Assembly: GCA_964553045.1 (NCBI GenBank)
Contig: CAZKJG010000006.1
Coordinates: 70,035 to 134,034 of the forward strand
Direction: 5' to 3'
From: JAWLEP01 sp964553045
Lineage (GTDB): Bacteria > Fermentibacterota > Fermentibacteria > Fermentibacterales > JCC-6
Length of the DNA: 64,000 bases
Shown: one piece after another, positions 48,733 through 56,929 of the stretch
Layout: each line of letters begins with the position of its first letter
Position numbering within the stretch: the stretch's first letter is position 1
Notes under the pieces: generated by a model
What the model was told of the DNA's origin: nothing
Seen by the model: the letters and a program-made list of their open reading frames with translations, nothing else
Database searches by the model: none
Program-made: the position numbers and the translations under genes

Positions 48733-50133
48733 ATGGTGCGGACGTTCATTGCCGGGGCGGCACTGGTGCTGGCGGCGGCCGGGGCGGCGGATTCATGGGT
48801 GGTGTACGAGTTCCCCGACGGCAGGACGGCGGTTCCCCTGGAGCAGACCCCGGCTGTGATGGAGGCCGAATCGGTGCTCATCGAGCCCCTGGAGGGCGAC
48901 TCCCTTTTCCCCCCGCGGATGCGGGTGGATTGCGTCTTCCACCTGCACAACCCCACCGGCGAGCCCCTCTCGCTTACCGCGGGCTTCCCATTGGAGACCC
49001 ACTTCGGCAGCACCTATCACGCCATGCCGGACAGCGAGTACTACGCCGCCTTCTCCTGGCGGGACAGAGATCTGGGATCCATGGACCCGGACAGCTTCGT
49101 GCCCGAGAGCCTGGACTTCCGGGCGGCGGTCGACGGACGGGAGCTTCCGGTTCGCTTCCGCTTTCAGCGGCAGGAGCCCGACAGAGACCTCCTCTGGAGG
49201 CCGCTCAGCGCCGTCTGGGACCTGGAGATCCCCCCCGAAGAGACCGTCCGGCTGGAGAACTCCTACACCACCGCCTGGAGCTACCACAGCAGCGACCCCA
49301 CAAACGTATGGTGGCTGGACTACATACTGCAAAGCGGCGCCACGTGGTCGGGCCCCATCGGCTCGGCACTGGTGCGGATAACCGTGCCCGAGCGCATGCC
49401 CACCCCCTGCATGGAGGACACCTGCATCGCCGCCTGGCTTCCCTTCCCGCCCGCCGACGAGGTCTCCGGCCGCACCGTTGCCTGGAGCTTCAACGACCTG
49501 GAGCCGGACTTCGACATCGGCATGAGGATCATGAGGTCCCGGCCGGAGATGGAGCTCACCTGGTTCGAGTTCGAGACGATGGCGGACAAGATCTCATGGA
49601 CCTCCGACAGCCTGGTGCCCACCGCCATCAACGCCCAGTGGTCGCTGAGCTGGCAGCCGGTGCCCACCGCCACCCTCATGCGCTGGCTCAGAAGGGGCGT
49701 GGGCGAGCAGCCGGAGGTGCTTCAGCGGCTGGGAGTGGACCCCGACACCGCCCGGCAGCTGCTGGCCCGGGAGTCGAACCGCCTGAGGGAGTGCGCGTCG
49801 GTGGTTTCGGAGGCGGGCCTGGACACCCTGCTGCCGGTGTTCATCCTCAAGAGAGACTGGTCGGCCGAGGACCTGCGGAGATTCGGGGACGACCCCGGCC
49901 TACATCGGGCCTACCTGCGGCTGCTCTCGGCCATGGAGCCCTGCCTGGCCGGCGGGGCGCCCAACAGCGTGGAGATATCCTCCTTCTACCGTCTGCTGGG
50001 ATGGTACTGGCCCGGATGGCGGCTGGAGCCCGGGGTGTTCATTCGACCGTTGCCGGCGCACAGGGTACAGCAGGCCCTGCGGACGGTTCGTATTTCAGGG
50101 CGGCCCGACGGCGGCCCGGCCACGAGGAACTGA
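48733..50133 (+). CDS. Secreted protein, DUF4424-like N-terminus
   Basis: 466 residues. ATG 48733, preceded by GAGGGGTGG, opens a signal peptide (MVRTFIAGAALVLAAAGAADSW). The N-terminal domain begins with a VLIEPLEGDSLFPPRMRVDC pattern and FHLHNPTGEPLSLTAGFPLE, like the DUF4424 immunoglobulin-type domain; a second beta domain has ITVPERMPTPC and WSFNDLEPDFDIGM. The C-terminus (about 340-430) is a helical repeat region that reads like a small armadillo-type or degenerate solenoid. Function unknown. A ferritin-like gene follows 11 nt downstream on the same strand. The start was trimmed from an ORF opening 105 nt earlier because the extra part is not a leader. Confidence 0.6.
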   Translation: MVRTFIAGAALVLAAAGAADSWVVYEFPDGRTAVPLEQTPAVMEAESVLIEPLEGDSLFPPRMRVDCVFHLHNPTGEPLSLTAGFPLETHFGSTYHAMPDSEYYAAFSWRDRDLGSMDPDSFVPESLDFRAAVDGRELPVRFRFQRQEPDRDLLWRPLSAVWDLEIPPEETVRLENSYTTAWSYHSSDPTNVWWLDYILQSGATWSGPIGSALVRITVPERMPTPCMEDTCIAAWLPFPPADEVSGRTVAWSFNDLEPDFDIGMRIMRSRPEMELTWFEFETMADKISWTSDSLVPTAINAQWSLSWQPVPTATLMRWLRRGVGEQPEVLQRLGVDPDTARQLLARESNRLRECASVVSEAGLDTLLPVFILKRDWSAEDLRRFGDDPGLHRAYLRLLSAMEPCLAGGAPNSVEISSFYRLLGWYWPGWRLEPGVFIRPLPAHRVQQALRTVRISGRPDGGPATRN

Positions 50134-50144
50134 AAGGAAGCTAT

Positions 50145-50606
50145 ATGGAGAAATGGAAGACAATGGAAGCCGCCCTTGACTTCGCCATAGCGCGGGAGAT
50201 CGAGTCCCGCGACTTCTACATGGACCTGGCCTCCAGGATGGAGAACCGGGCGATGGCGGATGTGTTCGGGGACTTCGCCTCCGAGGAGGAGGGCCACCGC
50301 CGCAAGCTGGAGAGGATCAAGAGCGGAGACTACGAGGAGGTGGCACAGGGCGAGGAGGATGTTCGCGACCTGAAGATCGCCGACTACGTGGTCGAGGTGG
50401 AGCCCTCGCCGGAGATGGACTACGGCGACGCTCTCGTCCTGGCCATGAAGAAGGAGAAGGCGGCCTTCCGGCTGTACAGCGACCTGGCGGAAAACGTGCG
50501 AAGCCACAGCCTCAAGGACCTGTTCGGAATGCTCGCCCGGGAGGAGGCCAAGCACAAGCTCCGCTTCGAGCTGGAGTACGACAGCAGCATACTGACCGAG
50601 AACTGA
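50145..50606 (+). CDS. Ferritin-like/rubrerythrin-type diiron protein
   Basis: 153 residues, cytosolic four-helix bundle. The two half-sites are seen: EIESRDFYMDLA with ASEEEGHRRKLERI, and KEKAAFRLYSDLAENV with REEAKHKLRFE, that is Glu...ExxH twice, the carboxylate-bridged diiron site of the rubrerythrin/ferritin family. No rubredoxin domain is attached, so it is a stand-alone erythrin probably reducing peroxide or storing iron. AAAGGAAG lies 5 nt before the ATG. It follows the DUF4424-like gene closely. Family known for anaerobes and microaerophiles under oxidative stress. Confidence 0.85.
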   Translation: MEKWKTMEAALDFAIAREIESRDFYMDLASRMENRAMADVFGDFASEEEGHRRKLERIKSGDYEEVAQGEEDVRDLKIADYVVEVEPSPEMDYGDALVLAMKKEKAAFRLYSDLAENVRSHSLKDLFGMLAREEAKHKLRFELEYDSSILTEN

Positions 50607-50616
50607 GCCGGCCCTT

Positions 50617-50636
50617 CCGGCCGCACGCGCGGCCGG
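50617..50636. terminator. Hairpin after the ferritin-like gene
   Basis: CCGGCCGC-ACGC-GCGGCCGG, a perfect 8-bp stem 11 nt after the stop. No T-tract follows, so its role is uncertain. Confidence 0.4.
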
Positions 50637-50777
50637 ACCGGCCGGGGACGGCCGCGCATGTGACGAGCGGGCGCGGCCTCGATATTGTTGCACCCTGGCA
50701 TTCACTTTCGATTCAGCAGCCGCGCCCCATCGGCCCATGGGCAAAAGCGGGCGCGGAAGAATACCGGAGGACTGGGC

Positions 50778-53597
50778 GTGGGCTTCACCATTCCGGGATA
50801 CAAGCCCGTTGAGAAGCTGGGCAGCGACCGCCTCGGCGTTCGCTACAAGGGCATTCGGCGCTCGGACTCAAAAGACGTCCTGATCAGGATCTTCAAGAGG
50901 AAGCTCTTCCTCTCCGAGAAGGCGGCCGACGAGTTCGGCCAGCGCCTCTTCGACCTTTCCGACCTCTCCCATCCCAATATCGCAAGCCTGATGGAGTACC
51001 ACCGCATAGAGGGCCGGTTCGTGCTCATCTACCGTCTTCCCGCCGGAAGGCCGCTGAGCGAGATGCTGGAGGAATCCGGCGGTCCCCTGCCCAGGGGCCG
51101 CGCCATCGGCATTGCGCTTCAGCTCCTGGCCGCCCTTGAGTACGCCGACGGGCAGGCCAGGCTGCACCACGGCGAGCTGGTGCCGGGCAACGTATGGGTG
51201 GCGGGCTCCGGAGGGGTCTCGGTGCTGGAGCTGGGCCTGGTGGACGTCACCGGCAATATCGGCATGTCCACCGCCGGCATTCCCGCCGAGAGCCTGCCCT
51301 ACCTGGCCCCGGAGAGGCTGCTGGAGCGGGGCGTCTTCCACCGCAGCGACATCTACTCGGTGGGTATGCTGCTCTACCGGCTGCTGACCGGACGATTTCC
51401 CTTCCCTGTAACCGGCAGCACGGAGGTCGTGGAGTCGGTCAAGCGGAAGAAATTCCCGGCTCCCAGCCGCTTCAACGACGGCATTCCCGAGCAGCTCTCC
51501 ACCGCCATACGCAGGGCAATACTCAAACATCCCTCCCGGCGTCTCCCCAGCGCCGAGGCACTGAGGGAGCTGGTGGAGCCCTTCGCCAGGGAGGAACCGG
51601 CGGCCGGGCCCGCCCCCGGGCGCGAGAAGAAGCGCAGAGAGCGCAAGGGCCGACGCGAGAAACTGAAGCAAGCCCGCAGGGAGAGGGCGGCAAAGGCGGA
51701 GGCCGCGGTGGACGCGGGCCTGCGCAAGCTCTCCGAGGAAAAGGTGGCGGAGGCGGTTGCCAGCGCCCGAAAGGCCTTCGACCTCTACCCATCCTGCCCG
51801 ACCCTGCCCGATCTGGTTGATGAGCTGGAGGACCTGGAGAGCGAGAAACCCGCCGGGCCGAAGAAGAAGGCGGCCAAGAAAGAGGTCTTCGAGGGCCTGT
51901 TCGAGAAGGAGCTGGGCGAGGAGGCCGAGGAGATTCCGGGCCTGCTGGAGTCCGCGCCCTCGCATACAGACCCCGAGCGCGAGAGCTACCTGATATCCGA
52001 GATCCGCTCCCAGATGAAGCAGAACAACTTCCGGGAGGCCGCCATAGTGGCCGGGGACGCGCACCTGGAGTTCCCGGACAACGCCACCATCACCGAGCTG
52101 TACGTCAGGCTGGACAAGCTCTTCCACCCCGAGAAGTACCGGGTTCCCGAGAGGGAGCTGCGCAGGCGCCGCGAGGAGGAGCAAGCCAGGGCCGCTGCCG
52201 AGCCGGCGCCCGCCATCAGCGAGGAGGAGCTCGAGCAGCTGGAGGAGGAGGAGTACGTACCGTCCATGGCGCCCTCGCGCAAGAGGGCCTACATCGCCGC
52301 GGCCGGCGGTTTCCTTGCCCTGGCCGCCGTATTCTTCCTGGTGATCCTGCCGAAGATCGCAGGCGGCCCCGCCGAGCCGGCCGGGCCGACCCCCTACCAG
52401 GTGGCCCTCCGGGTTCGGGGCCCGGAGAGTCCCACGGTGGTCTTCGACGGCGAGGTGGTACAGCCGGACCGTCAGGGAGCCTACCGCCTCGAGGGCACCG
52501 ACTTCGGTCCTCTGGAAGTCGAGGTGCGCTCCCGGAACCACGAGACCATATCCAGAAGCTACCGACTGGAGGAGGGCGCCAGTATCACCGACACGCTGCA
52601 GCCCCCGGCGCTGGGTTCCGGAACGGCGGTGCTGGACCTGAGCACCGAGATCCTCCCCGAGGGCCGAAGGCCGGAGAACCCCGAGGAGGTTCGCTACTTC
52701 CTGGATACCAATCAGGTCGAGCCGCCTGCCCGAATTCCCACGGGAAGGTTCGTGGCCCGGGCGGAACTGGAGGGTTTCCGCTCCATAGCGGAGACCCTGA
52801 TGGTCAGCAGGCCCGACACCATGAGCGCTACGCTGCAGCTCGGGCCGATAGGGACCTCCGAGATCCGGCTGGCAGTCGCGAACGGCATACCGGGCAGCGC
52901 CGACTTCTACGTGGACGGCAGCAGGGTCGGAGGCGGCAGAAGCGTGGTCTACCCCGCCGAGATGGGCACCCACACCATCGCGGTGCGCATGGACGGCAGG
53001 CGGAGCTGGTCGCGGCTGATAGAGCTGGGGCAGGACGGCTTCCAGGCCACAGTGTCCCCGGCGGAGGTTCAGAGGACCGGCCAGCTTCTGATCGCACCCG
53101 AGCCCTGGGCATCGGTGGAGATCGACGGCCAGAGCTACGGCGAGACCCCCAGGCCCCCCATCGAGCTGGAGGAGGGCGAGTACACGGTCCGGCTCTCCAA
53201 CCCGGAGTACGAGGAACAGGTCCAGACGGTGAGAATCACCGCCGGCGAGGACACTAGAGTAAGCTACACCGCCCAGCTCAGGGCCACCGGCCTGGAGGAG
53301 ATAACCGGAGGCGGGGAGGAGGAGGAGACCGAGCCTCCGCAGATACTGTCCCGCACCCGGCCGGAATACCCGGACGAGGCTCTGGCCCAGGAAGGCCTCG
53401 CGGGGTCTGTGACCCTCTACGTCACGGTCAGCGAGCAGGGACAGGTCGTAAGCGCAAGAGTTGCCCACGACGGCGTGGGCTACGGTTTCGCCGAAGCCGC
53501 CATCGACGCGGTGGCGGACTGGGAGTTCGCGCCCGGGACCCGCGACGGAGAGCCGGTTCAGGCCACCAGAACGGTCACCATCCCCTACAGCCCGTAG
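50778..53597 (+). CDS. Pseudokinase-TM-PEGA-TonB fusion protein
   Basis: 939 residues from a GTG with GGAGG upstream. Cytosolic Ser/Thr-kinase fold (about 5-270): SHPNIASLMEY and YLAPERLL are typical, but catalytic residues are changed (Arg37 for the ATP lysine; HGE 131-133 for HRD; VPGN for KPxN; ELG 151-153 for DFG), so it is probably an inactive pseudokinase. A Lys/Arg/Glu-rich helical linker and short TPR-like part follow. One membrane helix (about 505-527). Outside: PEGA-type carbohydrate or peptidoglycan-binding domains (about 767-845; VEIDGQSYGETPRPPIELEEG) and a C-terminal TonB domain (about 854-939; RTRPEYPDEALAQEGLAGSV). It stands alone; its motor is not adjacent. Confidence 0.8.
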   Translation: MGFTIPGYKPVEKLGSDRLGVRYKGIRRSDSKDVLIRIFKRKLFLSEKAADEFGQRLFDLSDLSHPNIASLMEYHRIEGRFVLIYRLPAGRPLSEMLEESGGPLPRGRAIGIALQLLAALEYADGQARLHHGELVPGNVWVAGSGGVSVLELGLVDVTGNIGMSTAGIPAESLPYLAPERLLERGVFHRSDIYSVGMLLYRLLTGRFPFPVTGSTEVVESVKRKKFPAPSRFNDGIPEQLSTAIRRAILKHPSRRLPSAEALRELVEPFAREEPAAGPAPGREKKRRERKGRREKLKQARRERAAKAEAAVDAGLRKLSEEKVAEAVASARKAFDLYPSCPTLPDLVDELEDLESEKPAGPKKKAAKKEVFEGLFEKELGEEAEEIPGLLESAPSHTDPERESYLISEIRSQMKQNNFREAAIVAGDAHLEFPDNATITELYVRLDKLFHPEKYRVPERELRRRREEEQARAAAEPAPAISEEELEQLEEEEYVPSMAPSRKRAYIAAAGGFLALAAVFFLVILPKIAGGPAEPAGPTPYQVALRVRGPESPTVVFDGEVVQPDRQGAYRLEGTDFGPLEVEVRSRNHETISRSYRLEEGASITDTLQPPALGSGTAVLDLSTEILPEGRRPENPEEVRYFLDTNQVEPPARIPTGRFVARAELEGFRSIAETLMVSRPDTMSATLQLGPIGTSEIRLAVANGIPGSADFYVDGSRVGGGRSVVYPAEMGTHTIAVRMDGRRSWSRLIELGQDGFQATVSPAEVQRTGQLLIAPEPWASVEIDGQSYGETPRPPIELEEGEYTVRLSNPEYEEQVQTVRITAGEDTRVSYTAQLRATGLEEITGGGEEEETEPPQILSRTRPEYPDEALAQEGLAGSVTLYVTVSEQGQVVSARVAHDGVGYGFAEAAIDAVADWEFAPGTRDGEPVQATRTVTIPYSP

Positions 53598-53603
53598 CCT
53601 CCC

Positions 53604-54677
53604 TCAGCTCTCCGGCCCGATCATCTTCGTCACGTAGGAGCTCTCCATCAGCCTGACCAGCCCGGAGTAGCCCATTCCGAACTCCATCGAGTCGCCCACG
53701 CTGAGCCCGCCGGGGTCCTCGCCCACGTTGACCACCGCCACGTCGCTGCTGGCACCCACCACCGAGCTTCCATCGGCGGGAACGAGGGAGTGTACATCGG
53801 TGTCCAGCTCGCCCACGGTAACCAGTGCCCTCCAGCCCCGCTCGCCGGGCGAATGCGGCTCCTCCGGCTCCTGGACGCCGAACGGCGCCAGCCTTTCGTG
53901 CCTCTCTCCGAAAGGCTCCAGGCTCTTCTCCTTCAGCTCGATGACCTCGGCCTGCAGACGGAAGGCGTCACCGCGGAGTCCCTCCATCAGGCCTCCGGAG
54001 ATCAGGTCGGTACCCAGCAGTATGGACTCCCCTATGCGGAAGTTGTTTATGCCCCCGGGCACCAGTCCCTTGCGCAGCAGGGGCAGCGCCGCACTGGAGG
54101 CTCCGCTTACCAGCATGGAATCGGCCTCGAACTTCAGCTCCAGCAGCTCGCGCTGCATCACCAGCTCGGAGAGCTGGTCCACAGAGGGAAGGGTACCGGC
54201 AACGCAGCCCAGGCTGGCGCCTATGCCGGCCACCTCGATCCCGTGGATCTTTCGGGCCTGCGAAAAGAAGTCCACCAGGTTGCCGGGGAGTATGCCCTCC
54301 CGCTGGTCTCCCAGCTCCACCATCAGGATGACCCTGTGGGTCCGCCCGGCCCGCTCCGCCGCCCTGCCCAGAAGCCTCAGGGTGGCAAGCTCGGTGTTCA
54401 GCGACAGGTCGGCCAGCTCCACCACCTGCTCGATAGCGGAGTGGTGGGGGGGCCTGATGTACCATGCCTCGCCCCGAAAGCCGGCCCTCCTGGCCGCCTG
54501 TATGTTGGACAGACGCGAGTCGCCTATCCGCTCCACCCCGCACTCCAGCAGGGCGCGCAGGTACATCTCGTGCCCGCACAGGGCCTTGGTGACCACCGTG
54601 AGCGTACCTCCGTGGTCGCTCACCCATCCCCGGATCGTGTCCAGGTTCCGGGCGAGGCTCTCCCTATTCAGCTGCAG
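53604..54677 (-). CDS. Alanine-racemase-like fold PLP enzyme (ORR/YhfX-type amino-acid racemase)
   Basis: About 357 residues. The PLP-binding lysine is in LTVVTKALCGHE, near residue 31 when read from CTG 54677; the usual family spacing is about 34-39. The barrel has GIGASLGCVAGTLP and NNFRIGESILLGTDLI. Members of this group racemise ornithine, lysine or related amino acids. The GTG at 54623 would leave only 11 residues before the lysine and lose the first strand-helix (RLQLNRESLARNLDTIRG), so the real start is further upstream: CTG 54677, or GTC 54686, which has GGGGGGAGG 6 nt upstream. Substrate not known. Overlaps the next gene by about 14 nt. Confidence 0.75.
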   Translation of the reverse strand: MQLNRESLARNLDTIRGWVSDHGGTLTVVTKALCGHEMYLRALLECGVERIGDSRLSNIQAARRAGFRGEAWYIRPPHHSAIEQVVELADLSLNTELATLRLLGRAAERAGRTHRVILMVELGDQREGILPGNLVDFFSQARKIHGIEVAGIGASLGCVAGTLPSVDQLSELVMQRELLELKFEADSMLVSGASSAALPLLRKGLVPGGINNFRIGESILLGTDLISGGLMEGLRGDAFRLQAEVIELKEKSLEPFGERHERLAPFGVQEPEEPHSPGERGWRALVTVGELDTDVHSLVPADGSSVVGASSDVAVVNVGEDPGGLSVGDSMEFGMGYSGLVRLMESSYVTKMIGPES

Positions 54678-55575
54678 TCTGTTGACGGCGCACCTCCCCC
54701 CTTCGGTACGGCTCCTGTCCGATTCGCATCCAGTCCATCCCGGGAATCCTCAGGACCCTGCCCGTCCCGTCCTCGCTCACCGCCAGCGACCCGTCGGCAA
54801 GCACGACCACGTCCTCCACCGTGGACAGGCTGTCCGCCAGCACGGCCACATCGCCTTCCGCGTTTACGGCCACCACCCGGCCGTTGCCGTGTCCCCTGTC
54901 CTCCTCCACCACCAGGAGGGGCAGCACCCTTCCCGGGGAGAGGGAGAGCCCCTCGCAGGAGAACAGGCCCCGGCAGAGCACCTCGGGTGAGTCCGAACCG
55001 GGACGGAGGACCAGGACGCTGGTCCAGGTGAGCATGCCGGAGGACTCGTTGGCCGCGTAGAGGTTTCCCGAGTTGTCGCAGGCCAGGTCGGAGAGGCTGT
55101 AGAACATGCTCAGCCGAATCAGGTCGCGGGTGCTTCCATCGGGGGAAACCGCCAGCACCCCGGTCTCCAGGGGAAAGGGTATGCCCCCCGTCTGGGCGTT
55201 GGACCAGCTCACCGCGATGGTCCCGTCCGGCATGACGCACACCCCCTCGGGAGCGGTGAGGCCCGAGGCCAGCACCTCCATTCCGCCGTCCGGGTCGAGC
55301 CTCAGCAGCCGGCCGCCCACCACGTCCTCCGTTACCAGGAGGCCGCCTCCCGGAATGGCGCACAGGCCTTCGGGGCTGTCCAGGCCCTCCGCCACGACCC
55401 GGCTGGAGTCGCCACGCAGTGCCAGCACCCTCCCGGCGGCCTCCTCGCAGACGTACAGGATGGAGTCCCCACGCACGGCAAGGCCGTCGGGCTTGTCCAG
55501 CCCCTCCATGAGGACTTCCCTACCCTCGGGCAGAGCCGCCGCCAGCAGGGCCAGCGCCGTCACCGCCCAGCTCAT
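54664..55575 (-). CDS. Secreted SMP-30/NHL-like beta-propeller
   Basis: 303 residues. A short hydrophobic leader (MSWAVTALALLAAALPEG) suggests export. Six repeating blades with GLAVRGDSILYVCEEAAGRV, GLCAIPGGGLLVTEDVVGGRLLRL, GVCVMPDGTIAVSWSN and VVVLADGSLAVSEDGTGRVLRI follow, the look of SMP-30/gluconolactonase or NHL-type propellers. Acidic residues at blade tips could bind calcium. Whether it has lactonase activity cannot be told. Part of a tight minus-strand cluster (56818 to 53604) with a racemase-like enzyme, an MBL hydrolase and a small secreted protein. Confidence 0.7.
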   Translation of the reverse strand: MSWAVTALALLAAALPEGREVLMEGLDKPDGLAVRGDSILYVCEEAAGRVLALRGDSSRVVAEGLDSPEGLCAIPGGGLLVTEDVVGGRLLRLDPDGGMEVLASGLTAPEGVCVMPDGTIAVSWSNAQTGGIPFPLETGVLAVSPDGSTRDLIRLSMFYSLSDLACDNSGNLYAANESSGMLTWTSVLVLRPGSDSPEVLCRGLFSCEGLSLSPGRVLPLLVVEEDRGHGNGRVVAVNAEGDVAVLADSLSTVEDVVVLADGSLAVSEDGTGRVLRIPGMDWMRIGQEPYRRGEVRRQQTAAE

Positions 55576-55603
55576 CGTCTACCCGCCGCTTTCGAGTGAC
55601 GCA

Positions 55604-56233
55604 TCAAAGTAGGCTCCCCCGCAGGAACGGGTTGGTTCTCCGCTCCCCTCCCACTGTGGTCTCCGGGCCATGGCCGGGCAGTATGCGGACGGAATCGTCC
55701 AGGCCCCCGAGGATCTTTCGAAGCGAACGCTGCAGCAGCTCCATGCTCCCTCCCGGCAGGTCGGTCCTGCCCACCGAGCCGGCGAATATCAGGTCGCCGG
55801 AGACCAGCAGTCCCTCCCCCTCCAGGCAGACGCTGCCGGGTGAATGCCCGGGGGTGTGCACGACCCGCATGTCGCAGCCGGAAACCTCCACCCGCCCGCC
55901 GTCCTCGAGGTAACCGGTCGGCGGAGGAGGCGCCGGAATGTGAAGCCCCATCATACCCAGCGCGTGCTCAACCGCCTGCTGCAGTCCGGGGGCCGCCTGC
56001 CTGTGCACCAGCAGGTCGGCTCCGGTGGCCTCCACCAGCTCCCTGCATCCCCCAACGTGGTCGAAGTGACCGTGGGTGCACACCACGGATTCCAGCTCCA
56101 GGCCGTCCTCCTGCAGAGCCTCGAGAATCCGACCAGAATCCCCGCCGGGGTCGACTGCCACCGCCCTTCCCAGGGAGGACAGCAGGTAGCAGTTCACCTC
56201 CAGAGGGCCCACTCGCAGGCTTCTCACACGCAC
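55604..56233 (-). CDS. MBL-fold metallohydrolase (glyoxalase II-like)
   Basis: 209 residues. The metallo-beta-lactamase motif THGHFDH (His54, His56, Asp58, His59) binds two metals; the third ligands appear in HTPGHSPGSV and SGDLIFAGSVGR, and GHGPETTVG closes the site. Lineup with the YcbL/hydroxyacylglutathione-hydrolase group suggests thioester or similar hydrolysis in the cytosol. GTG start 3 nt after the stop of the upstream gene, so translation is probably coupled. It is in the same cluster as the propeller and racemase genes. Confidence 0.9.
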   Translation of the reverse strand: MRVRSLRVGPLEVNCYLLSSLGRAVAVDPGGDSGRILEALQEDGLELESVVCTHGHFDHVGGCRELVEATGADLLVHRQAAPGLQQAVEHALGMMGLHIPAPPPPTGYLEDGGRVEVSGCDMRVVHTPGHSPGSVCLEGEGLLVSGDLIFAGSVGRTDLPGGSMELLQRSLRKILGGLDDSVRILPGHGPETTVGGERRTNPFLRGSLL

Positions 56234-56236
56234 TGT

Positions 56237-56818
56237 CTATCCATCCGCGGGCAGAATCGAGATGGACTTCAGTACAGGGTTCATCGACTGCATGCCCGAA
56301 TGGCCGGAGTCGAAGAAGCAGTCACCCAGGACCTCGGCCTCCAGCAGTTCGGCCCCGTCGGGAGGACGAAAGCGCAGCAGCAGGCCTTCCAGGGGGGTGC
56401 CGGACATATCGGCAGTGCCGCCGTAGTCCCAGCCGAAGCCCGAGATGCGGAAGGGTCCGGCCAGCTCCTCCACCTCGCGAAGGGTCATGCCGGTGGTGAC
56501 ACCCCCCGGCGCGGTCCAGTCCGATCCCAGCGCGGTTATTCTGTCCGAGCCTCCGTCCTCCGACCAGACTATTCGCAGATGCAGGTCGGTACCGGGCAGC
56601 ACCTCGGTCCCGGACTTGAAATAGCCCTCGCCCATGTGCACTGAAGTGTCTGCCAGAGCCGAGTCGCCGAAGATAGCCCCAAGCTCGTCCCTTCCGGTGG
56701 AGAGGGTAACCGGGCCTGCCCCCGCCGCGGGCTCCACAGCAGTGGAAAAGCCGTAATCCGGCCGGGAGGCGTATACCGTGCAGAGGACGATCAGCATTCC
56801 GGAAGCCGTTGCCGTCAT
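56237..56818 (-). CDS. Small secreted protein of unknown function
   Basis: 193 residues. The ATG at 56818 follows AGGGGGG by 5 nt and opens a hydrophobic leader (MTATASGMLIVLCTVYASRP). The mature part contains VTTGMTLREVEELAGPFRIS and SGFGWDYGGTADMSG, a glycine-rich beta-type domain; the TLREVEEL-type motif resembles those of small secreted proteins that sit before polyketide-like or surface genes, but I do not recognise the family. The long in-frame ORF upstream of 56818 (to 57826) is antisense to the FG-GAP gene and not coding. First gene of the minus-strand cluster ending at 53604. Confidence 0.6.
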   Translation of the reverse strand: MTATASGMLIVLCTVYASRPDYGFSTAVEPAAGAGPVTLSTGRDELGAIFGDSALADTSVHMGEGYFKSGTEVLPGTDLHLRIVWSEDGGSDRITALGSDWTAPGGVTTGMTLREVEELAGPFRISGFGWDYGGTADMSGTPLEGLLLRFRPPDGAELLEAEVLGDCFFDSGHSGMQSMNPVLKSISILPADG

Positions 56819-56854
56819 GGTTACCCCCCTTCGAAGCCGCCCGGCCCCGGGCAC

Positions 56855-56883
56855 TTGCCGGGAACCGCCTGCCGGCCTAGTAT
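56855..56883 (+). promoter_or_regulatory. Promoter of the FG-GAP exoprotein
   Basis: TTGCCG (56855-56860), 17-nt spacer, TAGTAT (56878-56883), the same -10 sequence as at 18391. Predicted transcript start about 56890, 40 nt before the ATG. Confidence 0.5.
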
Positions 56884-56929
56884 CCGTATGGGATGACCGA
56901 CTACACCACTTCGGGAAGATGGTGCGCCC

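Noticed and set aside
51886..51960. Separate small gene within the Lys/Glu-rich part of the fusion gene
   Set aside because: The stretch keeps the frame of the fusion protein and links the kinase-like part to the membrane helix; no start site with a ribosome-binding site is seen.
50868..53468. 866-codon minus-strand ORF opposite the pseudokinase-TonB gene
   Set aside because: Antisense shadow; no recognisable domain, and the true gene has a complete domain order.
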